Assembly (NCBI RefSeq): GCF_002556545.1
Contig: NZ_CP022685.1
Span: 2,232,001-2,296,000, forward strand
Source: Streptomyces formicae
GTDB lineage: Bacteria; Actinomycetota; Actinomycetes; Streptomycetales; Streptomycetaceae
Length of the DNA stretch: 64,000 nt
Reading direction: 5' to 3'
Position 1 is the stretch's first letter, and the number at the start of each line of letters is the position of its first letter. Below, piece after piece: positions 54,527 through 62,517 of this stretch. A program made the position numbers and the translations under genes. A model generated the notes under the pieces. It made no database searches. It saw only the letters and a program-made list of their open reading frames with translations, and had not been told where the DNA came from.

Positions 54527-56737
54527 TCAGCGGCCGCCGTTGCGCCGGGCGGTGGCCACCTGGTCGAGGATCCGCTCCAGGATCCGGCTGCCCGCGGGGA
54601 TCGGCGGCGGCTCGTACGTCCACGTGTGACCGACCCATGGGTCGGCGAGATGGTCGTCGGGCACGGGCGTCAGGCGGAGCAGTGCGCGCCACAGCGGGTC
54701 GAGGAGCGGGCCGTACTCCGAGGCGTCCTCGCGGTCGGCGACCATCATCAGGTGGACGCCGACCGCCGGGCCCTCGTCCGCGAGATAGCGGAGCTGGGTC
54801 ACCGCTCGGTCGTCGAAGCCGTGCGGGAAGTCGTTGACGATCAGGAGCTGCTCGGCGGTGTCCAGGTCGGGGGGCAGCGCGTCGGCGGCGGCGCCGCGGA
54901 TCGCCATCTGCACCAGGTCCACGCGCTGGGTGAGCCCGGCGAGGACGGCGGAGACCCCCTCGGCCCCGGCGGCCGGGGGCCCGGCGAGCACGCCAGAGGT
55001 CACCAGCGGCGCGAACGCGCCCGCGCCGGAGCCCGCCGCGTCGATGACGTGCACCGTGAACTCGCCCGCCGGATAGGCCGCGAGCAGCCGCGCGGTGTGC
55101 GTGACCGCGGAGTCCACGGCGAGGCGCCGCAGCTCGGCGGAGTCCGTGAAGGTGTTGGTGAGCGCCTTGCCGCTGTCGATCCACAGGCCGCGCTCCAGGG
55201 GCAGCCTGACGAGCATCGGGATCCGCAGGTCGATCCGCTCGGGCAGATGGAGGTCGCCCAGGCGCAGCGCCATCGGGATCTCCATGGGCGCGCGGTAGGC
55301 GTGCCAGACCGGGCTGCTCCACGCCGCGAAGGCGGGCGGCAGGGCGGGCTCCACGACGTCGGCCTCGGCGGCGAGCTGCGCCAGGTCGCGGTCGAGGGTG
55401 GCCCTGGCCTGGCCGACCAGGTCGGCGTGCTTGGCGCGGGCCGCGTCACGCGCGGCGTCGCCCGCGCCGCCGATGCGACCGCGCGGGTCGGAGAGGGCCT
55501 TGTCGATCTCCTGCTCCCTACGGGAGTCGGCGAAGTCGACGGCACTGCGGTACGCCGCGGTGGTGCGCGCCAGGTCCTCGAACATGCCCCACACCTGGTT
55601 GTAGAGCCGCTCGTCCATCGACCAGCCGGTGGCATCACCCGCGACGGGCTGCGCGGCCTGGCCCGGGGGCGGGGGCGTCGGGGGCGCGGCGGGCGGGGCC
55701 GCGGTGGTCCGTCGGCGGGGGTGGGTGTAGTCGACGGGGCCTCCGGTGGGGACGCTGTCGCCCGGCTGCTGGAGCGGTGCGGGCGACGGGGACGTCGAAG
55801 CGGCCCCGCCCTGGTCCTGGTCGGCCCGACCGGTGTGGCCCGGCTGCCCGCCCGGCGGATTCAGCTGCCCGCCTTGGGAGGGCGCCTGCCCACTCGTCGG
55901 GGCCGCTTGGCCGCCCTGCGGGACCGCCTGGCCGCTTGTCGGGACCGCCTGGCTGCCCTGCGGGGGCTCCTGGCCGCTCACCGCGGCCGCCTGGCTGCCC
56001 TGCGGCGCCACCTGCCCGCCCGCCGGGGGTGCCTGCCCGCTTGACGGGGCGATCTGCCCGCCCGGCGGAGCCACCTGGCTGCCCGATGGGATCCCCTGCC
56101 CGACCTGCGGAGTCCGGCCCTGCGGGGCGGTGCGTACGCGGGTGTCGTCCGCGGGGCGCGGCGGGGGCGCGGCCACGGAGCGGGCCAGGCCCTGCGCCAC
56201 CGCTTCGTCGATCGTGCCCGCCAGCTCCGCGGCGCCGGGCAGGCCCTGGTCGGTGAGCATCTCGGCGAGGCCGCCCGCATAGCCCTGGCCGACCGCGCGG
56301 ACCTTCCAGGCGCCCTGGCGGCGGTAGAGCTCCAGGGCGACGACGGCGGACTCGGCGCCCAGGTCGGTGATGGTGTAGCTGGCGATCCCTGTGCCGTCGA
56401 GTCCGGTGACCGCGACGAAGGGCGCGGCGAGCGCGCTGAAGCTGACCGGGCCCCCGATGCCCACGGGCAGCGCGAGCAGGACGCTGACCCGGTGGGCGGT
56501 GTCCGGCACGGCGTCGAGGTCCACGGCGAGGCGGTGGTCCGCGGCCGCCTGCTGGGACACCTCGAGCCCCGGCAGCGTGGGCGATCCCGGGTGGGCCACC
56601 CATGCGACGCCGTGGATCCTGCCCCGCTCGTCGCCGAGCGTGGCGCCCGCCACGACCGGCTTGCCGGCCGAGACGCGGATCTCCAGGCGGGTCCCGGGAA
56701 GCGGGTGGTTCTGCCCCCGCACCAGCTCAGCCGTCAT
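54527..56737 (-). CDS. TerD-domain protein fused to a C-terminal domain by a heptad linker
   Basis: 736-aa protein. The N-terminal TerD domain (about residues 1-190: NHPLPGTRLEIRVSAGKPV, GIASYTITDLGAESAVVALE, YRRQGAWKVRAVGQGYAGGL) belongs to calcium-binding tellurite/stress proteins. Then twelve heptads of PxxGQxx type (residues 217-300), a further Pro/Gly-rich linker, and a C-terminal part of about 350 residues with coiled coil (RDAARAKHADLVGQARATL) and a FtsK/vWA-like alpha/beta region (FTVHVIDAAGSGAGAFAPLV, LLIVNDFPHGFDDRAVTQL). Translated 64 nt after the TerD gene, probably one operon. Confidence 0.85.
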   Translation of the reverse strand: MTAELVRGQNHPLPGTRLEIRVSAGKPVVAGATLGDERGRIHGVAWVAHPGSPTLPGLEVSQQAAADHRLAVDLDAVPDTAHRVSVLLALPVGIGGPVSFSALAAPFVAVTGLDGTGIASYTITDLGAESAVVALELYRRQGAWKVRAVGQGYAGGLAEMLTDQGLPGAAELAGTIDEAVAQGLARSVAAPPPRPADDTRVRTAPQGRTPQVGQGIPSGSQVAPPGGQIAPSSGQAPPAGGQVAPQGSQAAAVSGQEPPQGSQAVPTSGQAVPQGGQAAPTSGQAPSQGGQLNPPGGQPGHTGRADQDQGGAASTSPSPAPLQQPGDSVPTGGPVDYTHPRRRTTAAPPAAPPTPPPPGQAAQPVAGDATGWSMDERLYNQVWGMFEDLARTTAAYRSAVDFADSRREQEIDKALSDPRGRIGGAGDAARDAARAKHADLVGQARATLDRDLAQLAAEADVVEPALPPAFAAWSSPVWHAYRAPMEIPMALRLGDLHLPERIDLRIPMLVRLPLERGLWIDSGKALTNTFTDSAELRRLAVDSAVTHTARLLAAYPAGEFTVHVIDAAGSGAGAFAPLVTSGVLAGPPAAGAEGVSAVLAGLTQRVDLVQMAIRGAAADALPPDLDTAEQLLIVNDFPHGFDDRAVTQLRYLADEGPAVGVHLMMVADREDASEYGPLLDPLWRALLRLTPVPDDHLADPWVGHTWTYEPPPIPAGSRILERILDQVATARRNGGR
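55838..56089 (-). repeat. twelve tandem 21-bp (heptad) units
   Basis: Coding repeat giving PSGSQVA, PPGGQIA, PSSGQAP, PAGGQVA and eight further heptads with Gln fixed at position 5. The units are degenerate at DNA level, so the array is old or selected for its protein. Confidence 0.85.
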
Positions 56738-56801
56738 CGCCTTCGTTCCCCCTCGCGGGCCCCCGTCGAGCCCTCGTTCCCTCGGTGCGTACGGACGTCG
56801 C

Positions 56802-57380
56802 TTACAGGTGCGGCAGGATCGTCGGCATCAGGTCCTGGAAGGTGCGGCCGTTGGCGGGGGTGCCGATGGCCGTCATCTGCCAGCCCGCGCCCGCGCGGTG
56901 GACCTTGGCCATGATCTGCGCGGTGTACTGACCGCCGCCGTCGAGGGTGTAGCGGGCCAGCTCCTGGCCGTTGGTCTCGTCGACCAGGCGGCAGAACGCG
57001 TTCTGCACCTCCTGGAAGGTCTGGCCGGTGAACGAGTTCACCGTGAAGACGATCTGGTCGATGTGGACCGGGACCCGCTGCAGGTCGACGAGGATCGCCT
57101 CGTCGTCGCCGCCCTGGCCGACACCGCCCACCAGGTTGTCACCGGTGTGCCGCACCGAGCCGTCGTCGCTGACCAGGTGACGGAAGAACACCACGTCCAG
57201 CGGCTGCTTGTCGGCGAAGAGCACCGCCGAAGCGTCCAGGTCCACCTCGCGCGTACGCGTACCGAACAGGCCGCGGCGCGGGGCCGCCTGCCAGCCGAGG
57301 CCCATGCGCACCGCGGTCAGGGCGCCCCCGTCGTCCTTCTGCAGGCTGATGGCCTGGCCCTTGGTCATGTTGACCGTCAC
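56802..57380 (-). CDS. TerD-family calcium-binding stress protein
   Basis: 192-aa TerD protein. The beta-sandwich core with two calcium sites is marked by REVDLDASAVLF (about residue 44), the DNLVGG...GGDDEAILVDL segment (about 80) and FTVNSFTGQTFQEVQNAF (about 113), then CRLVDETNGQELARYTLDG. In tellurite-resistance operons TerD works with TerC at the membrane; TerC is encoded 2.5 kb away on the same strand. GTG start 57380. Divided from uvrB by 157 nt in which I see no clear signal. Confidence 0.93.
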   Translation of the reverse strand: MTVNMTKGQAISLQKDDGGALTAVRMGLGWQAAPRRGLFGTRTREVDLDASAVLFADKQPLDVVFFRHLVSDDGSVRHTGDNLVGGVGQGGDDEAILVDLQRVPVHIDQIVFTVNSFTGQTFQEVQNAFCRLVDETNGQELARYTLDGGGQYTAQIMAKVHRAGAGWQMTAIGTPANGRTFQDLMPTILPHL

Positions 57381-57537
57381 GCGCTGTCCCCTTCTTCGAA
57401 CTGCCTGGGCAACCGCCTCTTGCGGTTGCCCAGCACCCTATGCAGTGGGCCCGGCGCGGCCGCACTCCGGTCGGGACTTTGTGGCGGTCTTGCAACAGAC
57501 CGGCCAGTACGCCGAAACCCCTCCCCCAGCAGCGCTT

Positions 57538-59676
57538 CTACGCCTGGCCCGCCTCCCGCATCTGCCGCAGTTCCTTCTTCATCTCCGACACCTCGTCACG
57601 CAGTCGCGCGGCGATCTCGAACTGCAGGTCGGCGGCGGCCGCGCGCATGCGCTCGGCCATCTCCTCGATCTGCTCGGCCAGTTCGGCCGCGGGGCGGTCG
57701 GTGGGCGCGGCGTCCGCCGACTTCTTCGCCTTGGCCTTGGTGGGCTTGGCCGCCTTGCCGCCGAGCGCGGGCACCGGGGCCTTGGCGCTCTTGCCCTCCT
57801 TCGGCTTGCGGTAGTCCGAGCCGAGGAGCTCTTCGGTGTCGACCTCTTCGCGCGCGATCGCCGACACGATGTCGTTGATCTTCTTACGGAGGGGCTGCGG
57901 GTCGATGCCCTTCTCCTTGTTGTACGCGATCTGCTTCTCCCGGCGCCGGTTGGTCTCGTCGATGGCCTTCTCCATCGCCGGGGTGATCTTGTCCGCGTAC
58001 ATGTGGACCTGGCCCGAGACGTTGCGCGCCGCGCGGCCGATGGTCTGGATCAGGGAGGTCCCGGAGCGCAGGAAGCCCTCCTTGTCGGCGTCGAGGATCG
58101 CCACCAGGGAGACCTCGGGCAGGTCGAGACCCTCGCGCAGGAGGTTGATGCCGACCAGGACGTCGTACTCACCGGCGCGCAGTTCGCGCAGGAGCTCGAC
58201 GCGGCGCAGCGTGTCGACGTCGCTGTGCAGATAGCGGACCTGGATGCCCAGCTCGAGGAAGTAGTCGGTGAGGTCCTCGGCCATCTTCTTGGTGAGCGTG
58301 GTGACCAGGACGCGCTCGTCCTTCTCGGTGCGCTGGCGGATCTCGTGCACCAGGTCGTCGATCTGCCCCTCGGTGGGCTTGACGACGACCTCGGGGTCGA
58401 CGAGGCCCGTGGGGCGGATGATCTGCTCGACGAAGCCGTCACCGCGCGAGAGCTCGTACTTGCCCGGGGTCGCCGAGAGGTAGACGGTCTGGTCGATGCG
58501 GCCGAGGAACTCCTCCCACTTCAGGGGGCGGTTGTCCAGCGCCGAGGGCAGCCGGAAGCCGTGGTCGACGAGGGTGCGCTTGCGGGAGGCGTCGCCCTCG
58601 TACATCGCGCCGATCTGCGGGACCGTCACGTGCGACTCGTCGAGGACCAGGAGGAAGTCTTCGGGGAAGTAGTCGATGAGGGTGTTCGGGGCGGATCCCG
58701 GCTCGCGGTCGTCGAAGTGCATCGAGTAGTTCTCGACGCCGGAGCAGGAGCCGATCTGGCGGAGCATCTCCAGGTCGTACGTGGTGCGCATGCGCAGGCG
58801 CTGCGCCTCCAGCATCTTGCCCTGTTTCTCCAGCTCGGCGAGGCGCTCGCCGAGCTCCTTCTCGATGCCGGTGACCGCCTTCTCCAGGCGCTCGGGCCCC
58901 GCCACGTAGTGCGAGGCGGGGAAGACGTAGAGGTGGTCGTCGTCGCTGATGACCTCGCCGGTGAGCGGGTGCAGCGTGGAGAGCGCCTCGATCTCGTCGC
59001 CGAACATCTCGATGCGGACGGCCAGTTCCTCGTAGACCGGGAAGATCTCGATGGTGTCGCCGCGGACGCGGAAGGTGCCGCGGGTGAACGCCAGGTCGTT
59101 GCGCGTGTACTGGATGTCGACGAAGCGGCGCAGGAGCTGGTCGCGGTCGATCTCGTCGCCGACCTTGAGCGGGACCATCCGGTCCACGTACTCCTGCGGG
59201 GTGCCGAGGCCGTAGATGCAGGAGACCGAGGCGACCACGACCACGTCGCGGCGGGTGAGCAGCGAGTTCGTCGCGGAGTGGCGCAGGCGCTCCACCTCCT
59301 CGTTGATCGAGGAGTCCTTCTCGATGTAGGTGTCCGACTGCGGGACGTACGCCTCGGGCTGGTAGTAGTCGTAGTACGAGACGAAGTACTCCACGGCGTT
59401 GTTCGGCAGGAGCTCGCGGAACTCGTTCGCCAGCTGGGCGGCCAGCGTCTTGTTCGGCGCCATCACGAGCGTGGGGCGCTGGAGCTTCTCGATCATCCAC
59501 GCGGTGGTGGCCGACTTGCCGGTGCCGGTCGCGCCGAGCAGGACGACATCCTTCTCACCTGCGCGGATGCGCCGCTCCAGCTCGGCGATGGCCGCCGGCT
59601 GGTCACCGCTTGGCTGGTACGGGCTGACGACCTCGAAAGGTGCCACCGTGCGTTCGATCTTCGATACGGGCCGCAT
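57538..59676 (-). CDS. uvrB: excinuclease ABC subunit B
   Basis: 712-aa helicase-like damage-verification subunit of nucleotide excision repair. Walker [21 protein letters not shown] (about residue 38), beta-hairpin [20 protein letters not shown] (about 94), Walker [15 protein letters not shown] (about 340), motif [21 protein letters not shown], a Lys/Ala-rich insert (about 625-660) and the C-terminal UVR motif binding UvrC ([20 protein letters not shown]). ATG 59676 is fixed by a damage promoter whose -10 box ends 7 nt upstream; the in-frame upstream GTG lies inside that promoter and is rejected. Confidence 0.97.
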   Translation of the reverse strand: MRPVSKIERTVAPFEVVSPYQPSGDQPAAIAELERRIRAGEKDVVLLGATGTGKSATTAWMIEKLQRPTLVMAPNKTLAAQLANEFRELLPNNAVEYFVSYYDYYQPEAYVPQSDTYIEKDSSINEEVERLRHSATNSLLTRRDVVVVASVSCIYGLGTPQEYVDRMVPLKVGDEIDRDQLLRRFVDIQYTRNDLAFTRGTFRVRGDTIEIFPVYEELAVRIEMFGDEIEALSTLHPLTGEVISDDDHLYVFPASHYVAGPERLEKAVTGIEKELGERLAELEKQGKMLEAQRLRMRTTYDLEMLRQIGSCSGVENYSMHFDDREPGSAPNTLIDYFPEDFLLVLDESHVTVPQIGAMYEGDASRKRTLVDHGFRLPSALDNRPLKWEEFLGRIDQTVYLSATPGKYELSRGDGFVEQIIRPTGLVDPEVVVKPTEGQIDDLVHEIRQRTEKDERVLVTTLTKKMAEDLTDYFLELGIQVRYLHSDVDTLRRVELLRELRAGEYDVLVGINLLREGLDLPEVSLVAILDADKEGFLRSGTSLIQTIGRAARNVSGQVHMYADKITPAMEKAIDETNRRREKQIAYNKEKGIDPQPLRKKINDIVSAIAREEVDTEELLGSDYRKPKEGKSAKAPVPALGGKAAKPTKAKAKKSADAAPTDRPAAELAEQIEEMAERMRAAAADLQFEIAARLRDEVSEMKKELRQMREAGQA

Positions 59677-59683
59677 GGAAACC

Positions 59684-59706
59684 ACCGTACGACCCCGCAC
59701 TGACAA
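59684..59706 (-). promoter_or_regulatory. RecA-independent (PafBC-type) damage promoter of uvrB, leaderless
   Basis: TTGTCAGTG-N8-TACGGT on the minus strand, 7 nt before ATG 59676. Exact match to the consensus; nearly identical to the ogt promoter. Confidence 0.85.
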
Positions 59707-59738
59707 CCGGGTCCGATCGGCCGCTCAGCGGCGTCCCG

Positions 59739-60611
59739 TCACCAGTTCTGCGGAGTGCGGGAGCCTGGCCGCTGCCGGGACCTGCGCCGGGGCGGCGGGA
59801 CGTGCCGGTCGCCCGAGCGCGGGACGGAGTAGGAGGGCCCCGAGCGGGCCCGGGCCGCCGCCTCCTTGGTCTCGGGACGGCCGCCGAGGACCATGAGCGG
59901 GTCGAACATCACGATGACGCCCGCGAGGAGCAGGAAGGCGAGCGGGCCGATCATCATGGGCGCGAGGATCTCCGCGGGCGAGTCACCGGGCGGCAGGGAG
60001 CCCGAGCCGTGCAGATGGACGCTGAGGGCGGCCATGCCGGTGTAGTGCATGCCGCTCACGGCCAGGCCCATCACCAGGCTCGCGCCCAGGCTCCACAGGA
60101 ATCCCCTGACCTGTGCGGCCGCCCAGAGAGCCGCGGTGGCGGCGACCACGGCGATCACCACGGACGCGGTGACGACGAGGGTGTTGTACTCCAGCGTCCC
60201 GCGCAGACGCATACCGGCCATTCCGAGGTAGTGCATCGAGGCGACACCGAGCCCCGTGATGGTCCCGCCGGTGAACAGGGCCGTGCCCGTGGCGCCGCGG
60301 TAGCCGACGATGAAGACGCCGATGCCGACCATGACGATGGCGACGGCGAGGCTCGCGAAGGTCAGCGCCTTGTCGTAGCGGATCGGGGCCTCCTCGACGG
60401 TGAAGCCCATCATGGCCACGAAGTGCATGGTCCAGATCCCCGACCCGATCGCGGCCGAGCCGAGCGCCAGCCAGCCGGGCCGCCAGGAGCGGGCGACGAG
60501 CAGCGATCTGGTGGTGCAGCGCAGGCCGAGCGCCCCTCCCAGACAAGCCATGAGGTACGCCACCACCGGTGTGACGACTCCGTAGCTGAACCCGTCGACC
60601 GTGCCCTGCAT
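59739..60611 (-). CDS. MHYT-domain membrane sensor
   Basis: 290-aa integral membrane protein with seven helices and three MHYT-type motifs: IWTMHFVAMMGF (about residue 60), VASMHYLGMAGM (about 120) and VSGMHYTGMAAL (about 185). The domain is proposed to bind copper and sense oxygen, CO or NO; unlike many relatives there is no GGDEF/EAL output, only a basic Pro/Arg C-terminal tail (RSGPSYSVPRSGDRH...). ATG 60611. Divergent from the GDPD gene across a 276-bp region in which I found no clear regulatory motif. Confidence 0.9.
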   Translation of the reverse strand: MQGTVDGFSYGVVTPVVAYLMACLGGALGLRCTTRSLLVARSWRPGWLALGSAAIGSGIWTMHFVAMMGFTVEEAPIRYDKALTFASLAVAIVMVGIGVFIVGYRGATGTALFTGGTITGLGVASMHYLGMAGMRLRGTLEYNTLVVTASVVIAVVAATAALWAAAQVRGFLWSLGASLVMGLAVSGMHYTGMAALSVHLHGSGSLPPGDSPAEILAPMMIGPLAFLLLAGVIVMFDPLMVLGGRPETKEAAARARSGPSYSVPRSGDRHVPPPRRRSRQRPGSRTPQNW

Positions 60612-60887
60612 GCGCGGTTGCCCTTCCGCCTGTTGTGCCCAAATTCTCCGGAACGCCCCGTCCGCCCCCTCTGTCGACGTCCATCTGAAAGACCGTCGGC
60701 TGAGGCAGAGAGTAAAGCTCACCCCGGAACGTACGAACGATTTTCCGGCAAAGAATCGCAGTCCCCGCGCGCGGGGTCCCCGTCTTTGGAGACTCCGTTC
60801 AACCTGTGGCCATCCTGCACCTGTCTCCCGTTGACCCCGGACTGTCACTCTCGACCGGTCCGCGATCTCACGACGCGAGGAGTACCC

Positions 60888-61784
60888 GTGTACGCACGCG
60901 CTGCCGCTGCCACCGTCGCCGCCCTCATCGGAGCCGGCACACTCGTCCTCCCCACCGCCTCCGCCACGGCGGGGACCCCCACGGCGTCCCGCGCCGCCCA
61001 CCACGACAGGCCGCTGGTCGTCGCCCACCGGGGTGCCTCCGCCTACGCGCCGGAGAACACCTTCGCGGCCATCGACAAGGCCCGTGACATGGGGTTCCGC
61101 TGGGTCGAGAACGACGTCCAGCGGACCAAGGACGGCGAGCTCGTGATCATGCACGACGACACCCTGAAGCGGACGACGAACGTCGAGGAGGTCTTCCCCG
61201 ACCGCGCCCCGTGGAAGGTCGGTGACTTCACGGCCGCGGAGATCAGGCAGCTGGACGCGGGCAGCTGGTTCAGCCCGAAGTTCGCGGGCCAGCGCGTGCC
61301 GACGCTGGAGCAGTACATGCGGCGGGTCTCGCGCAACCACCAGAGCCTGGTCTTCGAGTTCAAGAAGCCCGAGCTCTACCCGGGCATCGAGAAGCAGGGC
61401 CTGCGGGTGCTGCGCGACACGGGCTGGCTCGACCGGCACCACGTGAAGAGCAAGCTGGTCGTCCAGAGCTTCAGCGCCGACAGTGTGAAGACCGTGCACG
61501 CGCTGCGGCCCGATGTGAAGACCGGCTTCCTCGGCACCCCCACGGCCGCCCAACTGCCCGCGTACGCGGAGTTCGCCGACCAGATCAACTCGACGCACAC
61601 CGCCATCTCGGCCGACTACGTCGACGCGATCCACGCGCAGAAGGGCCCGCACGGCAAGCCCCTGGAGATCTTCACCTGGACGGTCAACGACGCGGCAAGC
61701 GCGGTGCGCGCGGCGGAGTTCGGGGTGAACGGGATCATCACCAACACGCCTGACGTCGTCCGCAAGGCACTGCGCAAGGGCTGA
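60888..61784 (+). CDS. secreted glycerophosphodiester phosphodiesterase
   Basis: 298-aa exported GDPD hydrolysing glycerophosphodiesters to glycerol-3-phosphate and alcohol. Signal peptide at about residues 1-27 (ARAAAATVAALIGAGTLVLP). TIM-barrel landmarks: VVAHRGASAYAPENTFAAID (about residue 44) with catalytic HRG and EN, ENDVQRTKDGELVIMHDDTL (about 75) with catalytic His, and the C-terminal IFTWTVNDAASAV. GTG 60888 follows GAGGAG at 5 nt. Confidence 0.93.
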   Translation: MYARAAAATVAALIGAGTLVLPTASATAGTPTASRAAHHDRPLVVAHRGASAYAPENTFAAIDKARDMGFRWVENDVQRTKDGELVIMHDDTLKRTTNVEEVFPDRAPWKVGDFTAAEIRQLDAGSWFSPKFAGQRVPTLEQYMRRVSRNHQSLVFEFKKPELYPGIEKQGLRVLRDTGWLDRHHVKSKLVVQSFSADSVKTVHALRPDVKTGFLGTPTAAQLPAYAEFADQINSTHTAISADYVDAIHAQKGPHGKPLEIFTWTVNDAASAVRAAEFGVNGIITNTPDVVRKALRKG

Positions 61785-61815
61785 CGGCGGCCGGGCCGAC
61801 GACCGCCGCACCGCG

Positions 61816-61838
61816 TTGTCAGTGGGCGGTCGTACGGT
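61816..61838 (+). promoter_or_regulatory. RecA-independent (PafBC-type) damage promoter of ogt, leaderless
   Basis: TTGTCAGTG-N8-TACGGT, 7 nt before ATG 61846. Exact consensus match and the same spacing as at uvrB. Confidence 0.85.
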
Positions 61839-61845
61839 GGTCGGC

Positions 61846-62442
61846 ATGAACTCCCACGCGCAGGAGCAGGGGCAGGAACAGGGGCAGGAACAGGGGCAGG
61901 AACAGGGCGGCCGTCAGGTCGTCTGGGCCGTCGTCGGCAGCGACATCGGCCCGCTGCTGCTCGCCGCGACCGGTGAAGGACTCGTCACCGTCGCCTTCCA
62001 CGCCACCGACGCGGTGCGTGACACGGTCCTGGAGCGGCTCGGCTCCCGACTGGGCGCCGAGCCTGTCCATGAGCCAGGCTCCCCGCTGCTCGCCGAGCCC
62101 ATACGCCAGCTCGCGGCGTACTTCGCGGGCGAGCGGCGCGACTTCGAGCTGCCGCTCGACTGGTCGCTGATCTCCGGCTTCAACCGCCAGGTGCTGCGCG
62201 AGCTGGCATCGGGGGTGCCGTTCGGCACGGTGGTGGGCTACGGCGACCTGGCCGGCCGCGTCGGTCAGCCGCGCGCGGCGCAGGCCGTGGGCCTCGCCAT
62301 GGGGGCCAACCCGCTGCCGGTCGTGGTGCCGTGCCACCGCGTGGTGGAGAGCGACGGGGGCATCGGCGGCTTCGGGGGCGGTCTGGAGACCAAGCGGCAG
62401 CTCCTCGCCCTCGAGGGCGTGCTGCCGCAGCCGCTGTTCTGA
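61846..62442 (+). CDS. ogt: methylated-DNA--protein-cysteine methyltransferase
   Basis: 198-aa suicide repair protein that removes O6-alkyl groups from guanine. The N-terminal half is the Ada/Ogt cap domain; the C-terminal half has the helix-turn-helix GVPFGTVVGYGDLAGRVGQP, RAAQAVGLAMGANPLPVV and the alkyl-acceptor PCHRVV (about residue 163), followed by GGFGGGLETKRQLLALEG. The start is followed by four QEQG repeats, an unusual acidic/Gln N-terminal extension. ATG 61846 is dictated by the damage promoter, so a longer N-terminus from GTG 61816 is rejected. Confidence 0.95.
   Translation: MNSHAQEQGQEQGQEQGQEQGGRQVVWAVVGSDIGPLLLAATGEGLVTVAFHATDAVRDTVLERLGSRLGAEPVHEPGSPLLAEPIRQLAAYFAGERRDFELPLDWSLISGFNRQVLRELASGVPFGTVVGYGDLAGRVGQPRAAQAVGLAMGANPLPVVVPCHRVVESDGGIGGFGGGLETKRQLLALEGVLPQPLF
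61861..61908 (+). repeat. four tandem 12-bp repeats in ogt
   Basis: CAGGARCAGGGG repeated four times encodes (QEQG)4 near the N-terminus; copies 2-4 are identical except for the final base. Confidence 0.95.
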
Positions 62443-62517
62443 CCGGCTCACCCGGCGGTCCTGGCGGACTGTGACAACTACGTTTCGCCCGTACGTACGC
62501 CCTGGCACACTGCGTCG

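Noticed and set aside
59677..59706. Upstream in-frame start of uvrB
   Set aside because: It falls inside the damage promoter, and family homology begins at MRPVSKIER (59676).
60612..60887. Possible riboswitch between the MHYT and GDPD genes
   Set aside because: The region is somewhat less GC-rich, but I found no conserved aptamer elements or convincing alternative helices.
61816..61845. Upstream in-frame GTG start of ogt
   Set aside because: It lies within the TTGTCAGTG promoter element; transcription should start at about 61846.
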